From Fodinicurvata sediminis DSM 21159 (GTDB lineage Bacteria > Pseudomonadota > Alphaproteobacteria > Kiloniellales > DSM-21159), in assembly GCF_000420625.1 (NCBI RefSeq), contig NZ_ATVH01000016.1, positions 124,001 through 188,000 of the forward strand: DNA of 64,000 nt, given 5' to 3'. Of the stretch, positions 48,001 to 55,781 are shown in pieces. Each line of letters opens with the position of its first letter. Within the stretch, counting starts at the first letter, position 1. The translations under genes were made by a program, and so were the position numbers. A model generated the notes under the pieces. That model saw only the letters and a program-made list of their open reading frames with translations, had not been told where the DNA came from and searched no databases.

Positions 48001-48285
48001 CGTCAGCGAGATGTCCAGCTGGGCGCTGGGAATGTCCATGCGTGGGTGACTTTCCGGGCCGCCCTGGGTTGGATCGATTCGCACATCTGCCAGCTGCAGG
48101 CTAGGCCTTGGCAGCAACGAGAAGGAAACGTCCCCGGATATGGTGACGCCTGCATCCAAGTTCTCTGCCAGCTCGGCCGCGATGGCCTGCTTGCGCGCCT
48201 CTTCATCAATCACGAAAGGTGCCGCTACGGCGCCCGCCAGCACAAGGCCGCCGATGACCGCAAGACACCACAAGACAGTCTTCAA
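45016..48285 (-). CDS. AsmA-family envelope protein
   Basis: A 1089-residue protein anchored by one N-terminal helix (VLWCLAVIGGLVLAGAVAAPF) with a large periplasmic part. The opening, including SGDVSFSLLPRPSLQLADVRI, matches the AsmA domain; the C-terminal AsmA-like region carries GGRVLGGTFAANGSL. Family members take part in outer-membrane assembly and lipid transport between membranes. The start is a TTG at 48285, with GGGA and AGGA upstream; no ATG sits near the helix. A longer frame upstream lacks the family and crosses into the divergent promoter. Confidence 0.88.
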   Translation of the reverse strand: MKTVLWCLAVIGGLVLAGAVAAPFVIDEEARKQAIAAELAENLDAGVTISGDVSFSLLPRPSLQLADVRIDPTQGGPESHPRMDIPSAQLDISLTALISGESGLERASLSQPRLILVSPETGKVGQDLANTETWLNKLESLAPLQLEISQGEILLVGSEEEPYILADQIHMTTRVPEGGTPLRFEGEGRWQEHSHQASLAIGAASTGQQRAFDLSWSSAGLGESEGRLRGNATFADNETRLSAQLNLQGNSLEGLLGSAPPDSSADLPFNLESRIESDFVEMEVTDGRLRLAGVDATGQAQIRFSAIPAVDLQLDIRRIEFPAWQERLEGRGRELLAGLLERNIDGRVRINLDSLGMRDDLVQDLRLDATLAPGSALVERLQASAPGGTRLHLSGTLAPGEQGVGFDGNIQGETGNLRQFLNWLSLDTDSVPGERLRHAKLNSGFQYSNDLLQLTDLELDLDVSSFTGGVAIALRERLGLGLGLEVDRLNLDGYLSRNGSPDREGDTNRGALEELSSLGQMLTRFDANLDLKAQRLTYLGQRLSGLQLSGRLQGGELTLDRLEVGNLNSLEASLSGRMDRLESTPQLIGMQFDLTLQNPGRFAGRMDLPFTAYFQRLGPVHASGILDGPLNSLSVNSDMDLANASLFLAGLVTKDETGMGLSNGKLDLDGLSGPQLGDWLDLSEDDVLRRLPELHATSDFSLNQGTWAYDTRLESAGAQLELEGTTEDLDIGYPVTEFRFDFQHPQESAVLPGLLGQPDKNLPSLLASGQATASPRAIELPEGQLSLAGDPLDLAGEWIFSRRRPEMNLEVRGQRLSLGDLGAFLPSGNDTYERPLPLTFTRALQGRLDLSLDHLDTAWESLENLTLSMALEDSELQVEALGGRVLGGTFAANGSLIGDAIGSYQASLNGALKDMPMGYFAKALLGSFPADGTFDLPLSLTTEGESISRMVRNLSGEMELSGRLPQDKSQNNGTDPEPEGQAGGMERLFRLVELPASVDGQIRIESGRLTSDNLQFQGPRRRLALSGLLADLPRRRIQALAQLYEKGEDTPASELEITGPLGAPDHSWERFGQNLRGNTIQNEAANATQ

Positions 48286-48456
48286 GTTCCTATTCCCGTA
48301 ATCCCCCTCAGCCCCGTCAACCGGGCCCCCAATGCGGCACAGGGTAGTGTTTCCCCCTGTTCGAGGCAAACGCAAGCATGCGTGAAGCCTGTCCTTTTCA
48401 GTCTGGAAGCTTTTGCTTAAGAAATTGCTGCGGCGTTTTGGAAAGGGGAGCTCAGA

Positions 48457-49062
48457 ATGAATAAATTGGCTGAGAGGATCAGGCTGGATGTACTGACAGG
48501 TGATGACCTTGAACGGCATCTCTGGGATCTGGCCCAGTTGCGGATCGAGGTTTTCCGCGAATACCCCTATCTATACATCGGTTCGATGGAGTACGAGGCT
48601 CGCTACTTGCGCGCCTATCAGGAGGCCGAGGAAAGCGTCATCATCGGTGCCTTCGATGGCGAACGTCTGATTGGCGCGGCCACAGGCTTGCCCCTTTTGG
48701 AGGAGCCGCCAACCATGACCGAACCGTTCCGGGCAAAGGGACTCGAGCCGGAGCAGTTCTTCTATTTCGGAGAATCCGTCCTTCAGGAGAGTTATCGGGG
48801 CCTGGGAATCGGGGTGCGCTTCTTCCATGAGCGGGAAGCCTATGCCCGCTCGCTGAACCGTTTTGCGTACTGCTGCTTCTGCGCGGTCGAGCGGCCCGCG
48901 GATGATCCACGCCGTCCAGCGGATTATCGATCCCTGGACGGCTTCTGGAACAATCGGGGGTATCGGAAAGTCGAAGATATGACCGTCAGCCTGTCCTGGC
49001 AGGACGCGGATGAAGCCGCGGAAAGCCTGAAGCCCATGAGTGTGTGGATGAAGGCGCTTTAG
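48457..49062 (+). CDS. GNAT family N-acetyltransferase
   Basis: A 201-residue acetyltransferase. The acetyl-CoA loop is degenerate but recognisable in VLQESYRGLGIGVRFFHERE. A strand FREYPYLYIGSMEYEARYL precedes it. It ends with the RGYRKVEDMTV strand. The substrate is unknown. It is divergent from the AsmA gene and convergent with the nitrilase. Confidence 0.82.
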   Translation: MNKLAERIRLDVLTGDDLERHLWDLAQLRIEVFREYPYLYIGSMEYEARYLRAYQEAEESVIIGAFDGERLIGAATGLPLLEEPPTMTEPFRAKGLEPEQFFYFGESVLQESYRGLGIGVRFFHEREAYARSLNRFAYCCFCAVERPADDPRRPADYRSLDGFWNNRGYRKVEDMTVSLSWQDADEAAESLKPMSVWMKAL

Positions 49063-49084
49063 CAACCCGCTCCAGCGGGTTTTC

Positions 49085-49963
49085 TCAAGGGTGCCGGTTC
49101 AGACTGTCTGGCACACCCACAAGATCGGCCAGGCGGTGACCTTCACGCAGCAGCAGGGACAGGTTGGAATCCCGTACCGTGGGCAGCAGGTAGCGCGCCT
49201 TGCGGATGCGGTCATAATCCAGATTGGCCGTGATCATCTCTTCGCCGTTACCCGCCTGGGCCAGGATTCGCCCGAAAGGGTCGATGATGCGTGAGCCACC
49301 CCAGAAGCTGAGCTTGCCTTCCCGGCCCACGCGATTGGTCATGACCAGCGGCATACCATAGGTCATGCCATAGAAGCGGGCGGCAATATCCCAACCCGCA
49401 GGATTGTCGAAATCGCCGCCAACGGCTTCCACGGCCGATGATATGGGGGCGAACATCACCGTAGCTCCATGCAGGGCGGCCAGGTGCACAAGGGGCGGAT
49501 TCCAGAGGTCGGCGCAGATCAGGATCGAGCCGCGCCATTTGGCATCGCTGTGATGTGCCGGGAAGGTATCCACATAGCGTCCCGGCGCAAAATGCTTCCC
49601 GTCCTCCAGGTTGCCGTAGGTCGCCAGATTGACCTTTCGGTGCAGGAACAGTCGCTTGCCCTGACGTACAGCTATGGATGAGTTATAGAACTGGGCCGCC
49701 GGGCCTTCCTCGATCAAACCGAATACGGTGCACATCTCGCCACTGGCATCGGCCAGTTTCTGGACGATTTCATCCTCGCGATGTCGGGAGACATCCAGGG
49801 TTTCCGTCCCGGCAGAGTGGCCTGTGAGGGACATTTCAGGGAACAGCAGGACGTCGTTTCCCTCCGCTCGCGCCTTGTGAATGTACTCCAGATGCTTGTC
49901 CAGATTGACGGAGGGGTCTCCGGGGATGCTCTCTGTCTGTGCGGCAGCCACTTTCAGGTTCAT
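49085..49963 (-). CDS. Carbon-nitrogen hydrolase (nitrilase superfamily)
   Basis: A 292-residue cytoplasmic amidase-type enzyme. The Glu-Lys-Cys triad is visible: LLFPEMSLTG (Glu), LHRKVNLATYG (Lys) and ILICADLWNPP (Cys). It belongs to the branch resembling NAD synthase-associated or aliphatic amidases rather than true nitrilases. It is located after the betaine-type importer on the same strand but beyond its terminator, so it is probably transcribed separately. Confidence 0.88.
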   Translation of the reverse strand: MNLKVAAAQTESIPGDPSVNLDKHLEYIHKARAEGNDVLLFPEMSLTGHSAGTETLDVSRHREDEIVQKLADASGEMCTVFGLIEEGPAAQFYNSSIAVRQGKRLFLHRKVNLATYGNLEDGKHFAPGRYVDTFPAHHSDAKWRGSILICADLWNPPLVHLAALHGATVMFAPISSAVEAVGGDFDNPAGWDIAARFYGMTYGMPLVMTNRVGREGKLSFWGGSRIIDPFGRILAQAGNGEEMITANLDYDRIRKARYLLPTVRDSNLSLLLREGHRLADLVGVPDSLNRHP

Positions 49964-49996
49964 GGCACCTATCTCCTGCGCCGGCTTGGGGGGTTA

Positions 49997-50036
49997 AATA
50001 AAAACGCCGGGCACCGGCAAAAGCCGGGCCCGGCGT
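49997..50036 (-). terminator. Terminator of the osmolyte importer operon
   Basis: On the minus strand, a 9-bp GC stem (ACGCCGGGC with its complement, enclosing a smaller inner hairpin) is followed by TTTTTATTT. It lies 20 bases after the binding-protein stop and isolates the operon from the nitrilase gene. Confidence 0.9.
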
Positions 50037-50055
50037 GTGGGGAGGAGGGCCCGAT

Positions 50056-50943
50056 TCAGATCAGGCCTTCTTCCTTCAGGTAGCTTTCGGAGACGTCCTC
50101 GATTGTTTCACGCTCCACATCAACGCGTGCGTTGAGGCTCTGCATGACATCGTCGGTCAGCTTGCCCGAAAGTTCGTTCAGGATGCCCTCCAATTCGGGG
50201 TTGGCGTCCAGCGTTTCCGTTCGGATGACCGGGGTCAGGGCATAGTCCGGGAAGAAATCCTTGTCATCTTCCAGCACCACGAAGTCGAAGGCGGCAATTC
50301 GACCATCCGTGGCGAAGACCAGTCCAACCTCGACCTGTTCTTCGTTGAGCGCCTGATAGGTCAGGCCGGATTCCATGGTCTTCAGGTTTCCGCGTGGATA
50401 GTTGAAGTCATATTCCTCCTGAAGTCCTATCAGGCCATCCGGACGCCGCGGGAACTCGGCGTTGACGGCGAAGTCCAGTTCCGCTCCGTCATTGATCTTT
50501 GCGGCCAGATCACTGATCGAGGATATGCCGCGTTCTTCGGCATCGGCCTCGCGCATGGCCAGGGCATAGGTATTGTTGGCGTCCGAGGGCTGCAGCCAGG
50601 TCAGGCCCTGTTCGGCATCCAGCTCCGAGACGCGCTCATAGGTTTCCTCTGGGCTCAGGCGCTCCTCGACACCGTTGTAGGTGATCAGGGACGTGCCCGT
50701 GTATTCCCAGTAAAGGTCGATCTGACCGTTTTCCTGCGCGGAGCGCAGGGCCGTACTGCCCAGCCCGTCGCGCTTGTCGACGTCATAACCATTGGCTTCC
50801 AGCAGCTGTGTGGTCATCTCAGCCATTAACAGCTGTTCGGTGAAGTTCTTTCCGCCGACCACGATCTCCTGGGCCTGAGCGGCCAGGGGCAGGGCAGTGA
50901 CGGCGCCGGCCAGAGCCAGGCCCTTGATTAGATTGCGAAACAT
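50056..50943 (-). CDS. Glycine betaine/choline-type ABC transporter binding protein
   Basis: Periplasmic receptor of 295 residues in the OpuBC/OsmF (OpuAC) family. The signal peptide ends AAQAQ. The mature start EIVVGGKNFTEQLLMAEMTT is the family's ligand pocket opening, and LYWEYTGT plus FATDGRIAAF are also diagnostic. Likely ligands are glycine betaine, choline or related solutes such as DMSP; the sequence alone does not decide. It is the last gene of the importer operon. Confidence 0.92.
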   Translation of the reverse strand: MFRNLIKGLALAGAVTALPLAAQAQEIVVGGKNFTEQLLMAEMTTQLLEANGYDVDKRDGLGSTALRSAQENGQIDLYWEYTGTSLITYNGVEERLSPEETYERVSELDAEQGLTWLQPSDANNTYALAMREADAEERGISSISDLAAKINDGAELDFAVNAEFPRRPDGLIGLQEEYDFNYPRGNLKTMESGLTYQALNEEQVEVGLVFATDGRIAAFDFVVLEDDKDFFPDYALTPVIRTETLDANPELEGILNELSGKLTDDVMQSLNARVDVERETIEDVSESYLKEEGLI

Positions 50944-51037
50944 CTCTGTTCTCCTTTGGTTTTGTGGTTCGGGCCGCCCCCGGATCTAAGAGACCGACCT
51001 TTATTGCTACTCCGCCCGCAGCTTGCTCCACAGGCGG

Positions 51038-51793
51038 TCAACGCAAGGGATTCACACCGCGTGGAATGGCCCAGAGCTGTATCTGGGACACGATGAAATC
51101 CACGACGACAGCCAGGAACGCAGTTGCCACCGCGCCGGCCAGCATCATCCCGGTATCGTTCAGGGCAATGCCCGTGAAGATCAGCTCTCCAAGACCTCCG
51201 CCGCCGATCAGGAAGGCCAGCGGTACGGTGCCCACATTGATCGCCAAGGCTGTGCGGATACCGGCAAAGATCACGAAGAGCGCGTTGGGCAGCTCGACCT
51301 TGAAGAGGATGCGCGCGGGGCCCATGCCGACGCCCCGGGCTGCCTCGATCAGCGCGGGCTGCACGCCCTTCAGGCCGATATAGGTGTTGCGTACGATCGG
51401 CAGCAAGGAAACGAGCCAGAGTCCGAAGATCGACGGTGTTGTCCCGATTCCCAGAAAGCTCATGGACAGGGCCAGGACTGCCAGGGTGGGAATCGTCGCG
51501 CCGATGTTCAGGCCCTGCATCAGCGTTTCGGAGATGTGGCGCATTGAAGGGCGGGAAAGCCAAATGCCAAGCGGCACGCCGGTCAAGACTGCTAGGCCAC
51601 CGGATATGAGCACCAGTGTGATATGCTGTCCGGTCAGGTACTCGATGTCCGGCCAGTACAGCATGATGTCCTGAAGCCATCCGGTTTCGGAGACGATCAG
51701 CCCCAGGGCAAAGGCCAGCACGAGCAGCAGTCTTCGCCCGATCTTCCCGACCCAGGCGCCAGTCTTGCTGCCTATGGTGTTGGTGCTTGCCAT
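51038..51793 (-). CDS. Osmolyte ABC transporter permease (OpuB/OsmW-like)
   Basis: A 251-residue permease with an extended N-terminus and six hydrophobic segments. The coupling loop is EAARGVGMGPARILFKVELPNAL, and the FLIGGGGLGELIFTGIALND segment is typical of OpuB-type permeases. It starts one base within the stop of the ATPase gene (TGATG) and precedes the binding-protein gene by 94 bp. Confidence 0.9.
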   Translation of the reverse strand: MASTNTIGSKTGAWVGKIGRRLLLVLAFALGLIVSETGWLQDIMLYWPDIEYLTGQHITLVLISGGLAVLTGVPLGIWLSRPSMRHISETLMQGLNIGATIPTLAVLALSMSFLGIGTTPSIFGLWLVSLLPIVRNTYIGLKGVQPALIEAARGVGMGPARILFKVELPNALFVIFAGIRTALAINVGTVPLAFLIGGGGLGELIFTGIALNDTGMMLAGAVATAFLAVVVDFIVSQIQLWAIPRGVNPLR

Positions 51794-52941
51794 CAGCCTG
51801 TCGCGGCCCCCTGGCCCTCGACAGCTTCGTCGCGGTAGGTCTCGCCCAGCAGGTGCGTGATGCCTTTCAGACTGATGTAGCCCTTGTAGAAACCCTCACT
51901 GTCCACGCAGGCAAGCCAGCTCAGATCATGGGCGAACATGGCCGAAACCGCGGAACGCAGATCGGCATCGATGTCGATGGTTGTGGGCAGGGAGGAGCGA
52001 TGCTCGTTGACCCGGCCCTTCTTGCCCTCGATCTCGGACAGGCGCAGGCAGCCCCGGGCGCGTCCCTGCGGGCCGACCATGACGATCGAGATGTGACCGT
52101 TCTCCTTCATCAGGGCAACCGCATCTTCGAGCGTGTTTTCGGCCCGTACGATGGGCGGATTGTGCTCCATGGCATTGCGTACCTTGATCAGGCCCAGACG
52201 CTTGAGCGTACGGTCCGAGCCCACGAAGTCCGCAATGAAGGAATTCTTCGGATGGGCCAGAACATTGTCGGGGGTATCCGACTGGATCAGCTTACCATCG
52301 CGGAAGATGGCGATACGGTCGCCCATCTTGACCGCTTCGTCGATGTCATGGCTGACGAAAAGGATCGTCTTGCGCATGCTTTCCTGAAGCTTGAGGAACT
52401 CATCCTGGATCACTTCGCGATTGATCGGATCGATGGCCCCGAAGGGCTCGTCCATCAACATGACTGGGGGGTCAGCGGCCAGGGCACGTGCCACGCCGAC
52501 ACGCTGCTGCTGGCCCCCGGAAAGTTCCTTGGGGTAGCGCTTGAGGAAGCTGTCCGGGTCGAGCGCCACCATCTCCATCAGTTCACGGGCACGCTTGCGC
52601 GACTTTTCCCTGGTCCAGCCCAGCAGGTCCGGAACAACGCAGACGTTTTCCTCGACCGTCATGTTGGGAAACAGCCCGATCTGCTGGATGACGTAGCCGA
52701 TATTCCGCCGCAGCTGAACCTCGTGATAATCATCTGTGTCCTTGCCCTCGATGAAGATCTTGCCCGAAGACTTGGAAATGATGCGGTTGATCATCTTCAG
52801 CGTTGTCGTCTTGCCGCAGCCGGAGGGGCCCAGCAGGACGCAGATTTCGCCTTCCGGTACTTCCAGGGAAACATGATCGACAGCGGTCACTGGCCCATTC
52901 GGCGTGTCGAAAACCTTGGTCAGCTTGTCCAGTGTAATCAC
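51793..52941 (-). CDS. Osmolyte ABC transporter ATPase with CBS domains
   Basis: A 382-residue ATPase. The NBD has [15 protein letters not shown] (Walker A), [16 protein letters not shown] (signature) and [12 protein letters not shown] (Walker B). Residues about 255-375 form tandem CBS domains, which in OpuA-type importers sense ionic strength or nucleotides to switch transport under salt stress. The start is a GTG at 52941. It is the second gene of the four-gene operon. Confidence 0.95.
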   Translation of the reverse strand: MITLDKLTKVFDTPNGPVTAVDHVSLEVPEGEICVLLGPSGCGKTTTLKMINRIISKSSGKIFIEGKDTDDYHEVQLRRNIGYVIQQIGLFPNMTVEENVCVVPDLLGWTREKSRKRARELMEMVALDPDSFLKRYPKELSGGQQQRVGVARALAADPPVMLMDEPFGAIDPINREVIQDEFLKLQESMRKTILFVSHDIDEAVKMGDRIAIFRDGKLIQSDTPDNVLAHPKNSFIADFVGSDRTLKRLGLIKVRNAMEHNPPIVRAENTLEDAVALMKENGHISIVMVGPQGRARGCLRLSEIEGKKGRVNEHRSSLPTTIDIDADLRSAVSAMFAHDLSWLACVDSEGFYKGYISLKGITHLLGETYRDEAVEGQGAATG

Positions 52942-52964
52942 GAGTGCGATACCTCCTGGGTCCT

Positions 52965-53615
52965 TTAAGTGCGCAGGCCGGCTGGACTGAGCCTCTTGTT
53001 CAGCCAGAGCAGGGCGAAGTCCGCTATGATTGCCAGGATGCTCACGGCCAGGGCACCGGTGATCAGCTGGCGCGGATCGGTCTGTGAGATCCCGCGACTG
53101 ATGAAGGTACCCAGGCCGCCCGCCCCGATGTACGCCGCAATGGCCATGATGCCGATATTCATCACCACGGCGATGCGAACGCCGGTAATGATGATCGGAA
53201 CGGCAATGGGTATCTCCACGCGGCGCAGGCGCTGGACGCCCGTCATGCCCATGCCGCGCGCGGCTTCACGCAAGGCGGGGTCCACATTGTTGATGGCCGT
53301 ATAAGTGTTGCGGATAATCGGCAGTTGGGAATAGAGCATGACCGCGATGATCGCGGGCACGTAGCCAATGCCGTGACCAAACGGAGACAGCAGGGGAATC
53401 ATGATGCCGAAGAGTGCGATCGAAGGGATCGTCATGATGATACTGGCGATATAGAGCACCGTGTCGGCCACGCGCCGATTCTGTGTAATGGCGATACCGA
53501 TGGGCACACCGGTCACGATGGCCATGCCTACGGCAATGGCGACCAGCACCGTGTGTTCCACGGTTCGCTCAATCAACACATCCCAGTTGGAAATAATGAA
53601 GTTGATTACTTCCAA
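52965..53615 (-). CDS. Osmolyte ABC transporter permease
   Basis: A 216-residue permease with about five helices, the coupling loop LREAARGMGMTGVQRLRRVEIPI and AYIGAGGLGTFISRGISQTD, again of the OpuB/OsmY-like kind. The start is a TTG at 53615, with AGG seven bases before it. It is the first gene of the operon. A hairpin (53640-53655) lies in the presumed leader. Confidence 0.9.
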   Translation of the reverse strand: MEVINFIISNWDVLIERTVEHTVLVAIAVGMAIVTGVPIGIAITQNRRVADTVLYIASIIMTIPSIALFGIMIPLLSPFGHGIGYVPAIIAVMLYSQLPIIRNTYTAINNVDPALREAARGMGMTGVQRLRRVEIPIAVPIIITGVRIAVVMNIGIMAIAAYIGAGGLGTFISRGISQTDPRQLITGALAVSILAIIADFALLWLNKRLSPAGLRT

Positions 53616-53639
53616 GTAAGCCTACCGGTTCTTCAGTCA

Positions 53640-53655
53640 CGGTGCTCAGGCACCG
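53640..53655. promoter_or_regulatory. Hairpin in the leader of the osmolyte importer operon
   Basis: A 6-bp GC-rich stem (CGGTGC with GCACCG) and a four-base loop, 24 bases before the TTG start, read within the 204-bp gap between the importer operon and lysR. The remainder of the gap is AT-rich, with TAATATCTATTTATAAATG-like sequence that probably holds the promoter. Confidence 0.4.
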
Positions 53656-53819
53656 ATTTTGTTATGTCGATATATACGAAACGCTATCCTATTAATAAAT
53701 AAAGTTCAGGGAAATATAATATCTATTTATAAATGTAATAGCAGCTATTGCAGCTACGTTTCTGGCGGACTGGCTGAAAATCTTGCCATGGATGAAGCCA
53801 AGTGCAGCCTGGTTCCAGG

Positions 53820-54719
53820 TTACTTTCTGTTGTCAGCGGCACTTGCGGTTTCCGTCACAGACGGTGAAGGCGCATGGTGTTGAACAACGGTGTCCGCGAT
53901 CATGTCAGCCAGTGTATCCAGGGCCAGGGAGGTGCCCGCTGGAGAGCGATGCAGTTCGACGACGGCGGGTTTCAGGGGCGGCAAGCCGGCGGTATCCTCC
54001 AGCGCGATGCAGCCTTCGGGAATGGAGCGGTCGGCCTTGATGGAGACGGCCAGGCCAGCGGTTAGGGCCAGGTTGATCCCGGTTGGACTCTGGCTGGTCC
54101 AGGCGATCCGCCAGCGTTTTCCGGCTTTTGAAAGTAGGGACAAGGCCTGGGCGCGATAGACGCAGCCTTCAGGATTGAGGGCGAGGGGAATGGGATTCAT
54201 GCGATTGACCTTCAGGTCTGGCGAAGCGACCCAGACCAGGGGCTGGGTGGCCACCGGTGTGCCGGTCGGCGTGGCCCGATGCCGAATGCAGAGCACCATG
54301 TCCAGAAGGCCATCCTGTAGTGCAGCCACCAGTTCGGTGCTCTGGTCGCAGGTGATTTCGATCTGCACATCGGGAAAGGTCTCGGTGAAGGGCGCCAGGA
54401 TATTCGGCAGGTAGGCTTGGGCCTGTTCGTCGGTGATGCCAAAACGGATCGTCTCGCTGCTGTTGCGCTGGCCGACGGCAAGCTGAGCCTCTTCCTGCAG
54501 GCGCAGCATTCGCCGCGCATAGGGCAGGAAGGTTGCCCCAGCGGGCGTCAAGGCCACCGAGCGACTGGTTCGCTGGAGCAGGGAATCATTCAGTTGGTCT
54601 TCCAGTCGCTTGATCTGAAGGCTGACGGCCGATTGCGTGCGGTTCAGCGACTTCGCTGCGGCACTGAAACCGCCGCTTTCCGCGACGGCAACGAAGGTGC
54701 GCAAGAGTTCAATGTCCAT
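53820..54719 (-). CDS. LysR-family transcriptional regulator
   Basis: A 299-residue regulator. The HTH is FSAAAKSLNRTQSAVSLQIKRLE at residues 18-40. The effector domain begins near residue 90 (IRFGITDEQAQAYLPNIL). It is divergent from the dioxygenase/M24 gene pair, with an operator-like inverted repeat between them, so it most likely controls that pair and itself. The effector is unknown; it could be a compatible solute or product of its breakdown. Confidence 0.92.
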   Translation of the reverse strand: MDIELLRTFVAVAESGGFSAAAKSLNRTQSAVSLQIKRLEDQLNDSLLQRTSRSVALTPAGATFLPYARRMLRLQEEAQLAVGQRNSSETIRFGITDEQAQAYLPNILAPFTETFPDVQIEITCDQSTELVAALQDGLLDMVLCIRHRATPTGTPVATQPLVWVASPDLKVNRMNPIPLALNPEGCVYRAQALSLLSKAGKRWRIAWTSQSPTGINLALTAGLAVSIKADRSIPEGCIALEDTAGLPPLKPAVVELHRSPAGTSLALDTLADMIADTVVQHHAPSPSVTETASAADNRK

Positions 54720-54743
54720 GCCGTGCTGGTCCTATGGCCTCTT

Positions 54744-54799
54744 ATCAATCATGAATCTCAATTGATCTTATAGTAACAAATCGTTTCTGTAATCAATTG
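54744..54799. promoter_or_regulatory. Inverted repeats in the lysR / dioxygenase promoter region
   Basis: CAATTGAT (54759-54766) and ATCAATTG (54792-54799) form an 8-bp inverted repeat with a 25-base spacer; a further ATCAAT is at 54744-54749. Multiple ATCAAT/ATTGAT elements spaced like this suit LysR tetramer binding. They lie in the 159-bp divergent promoter region. Confidence 0.6.
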
Positions 54800-54878
54800 C
54801 GGCTGCCTATACTTCCTGCAAGTCATCTTCAGGCCATACAGCAGAGGAGCTGCCGGCCAACCCGGCAGAAACATCGAG

Positions 54879-55775
54879 ATGCTTGCCAATGATTCTTCCG
54901 TAACCCCGCAGCCTGCAGCCAGTCATGAGGATATGCCGGTCGTCGACCTGGACAGCTATCCCATCGATCGGCTGGACAGCCCCGAGGGACAGGACCTGCT
55001 GCACCGCATCCGCGGCGAGTTGGCCCAGACGGGCTGTGCCATCCTGCGTGGATTCGTACGTGAAGACCTGCTTTCCCGTATCCGTCAGGAAAGCGACGCC
55101 TTGGCGCCGCAGGCGCATATCAACGACACCCAGACCAACCCCTACAGCTCGGATGGCGACCCTTCTTTGCCGGCCGATCATCCGCGGAATATCTTCATGG
55201 ACCGTTCCAACGGCTTCGTCGGCGGGGATCTGATCGGCCAGGAGACCGCCATTCGCCGTCTCTATCACGACAAAAGCGTGCAGGACTTTCTGGCGCGTGT
55301 GCTGGATATCGATGAACTTCATGAATATGCCGACCCCCTGGGCGGGCTGGTCATCAACGTGCTCAAGCCCGGCTGCCAGCATCCCTGGCACTACGACACC
55401 AACGAGTTCGTGGTCTCGATGTTGACCAAGGAACCGGAAGGCGGCGGCCTGTTCGAATACTGCCCGCAGATCCGTTCGCCCGAGAGTGAGAATTACGAGG
55501 CGGTCAGCCATGTCCTGCAGGGCGATCAAACGCGGGTTCATACGCTGGAGTTGCGTCCTGGCGACCTGCAGATCTTCTACGGTCGCTATTCACTGCACCG
55601 GGTCAGCCGCGTGGAAGGCCAGCAGGACCGCCATACGGTGATCTTCAGCTATGCGCGCGAGCCTGGCATGATCGCGCGTGCCGAACGCACACGGCGCATC
55701 TTCGGGCGCGTTGCACCGATCCATGAACAGCAGGCCAGCGAAGGTCCCGCCCGCAGCGACAATCTCCAGGACTGA
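54879..55775 (+). CDS. Fe(II)/2-oxoglutarate dioxygenase, BesD/HalD-related fold
   Basis: A 298-residue non-heme iron oxygenase. The metal-binding facial triad reads His171-x-Asp173 (HPWHYDTNEF) and His240 (YSLHRVSRV). The segment EFVVSMLTKEPEGGGLFEYCP resembles the BesD/HalD halogenase family. Halogenases replace the Asp by Gly; here Asp173 is kept, so hydroxylation or demethylation is expected. It lies six bases before the DddP-like gene and divergent from lysR. The substrate could be an imported osmolyte or amino acid, but this is inference. Confidence 0.85.
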   Translation: MLANDSSVTPQPAASHEDMPVVDLDSYPIDRLDSPEGQDLLHRIRGELAQTGCAILRGFVREDLLSRIRQESDALAPQAHINDTQTNPYSSDGDPSLPADHPRNIFMDRSNGFVGGDLIGQETAIRRLYHDKSVQDFLARVLDIDELHEYADPLGGLVINVLKPGCQHPWHYDTNEFVVSMLTKEPEGGGLFEYCPQIRSPESENYEAVSHVLQGDQTRVHTLELRPGDLQIFYGRYSLHRVSRVEGQQDRHTVIFSYAREPGMIARAERTRRIFGRVAPIHEQQASEGPARSDNLQD

Positions 55776-55781
55776 TTCCCG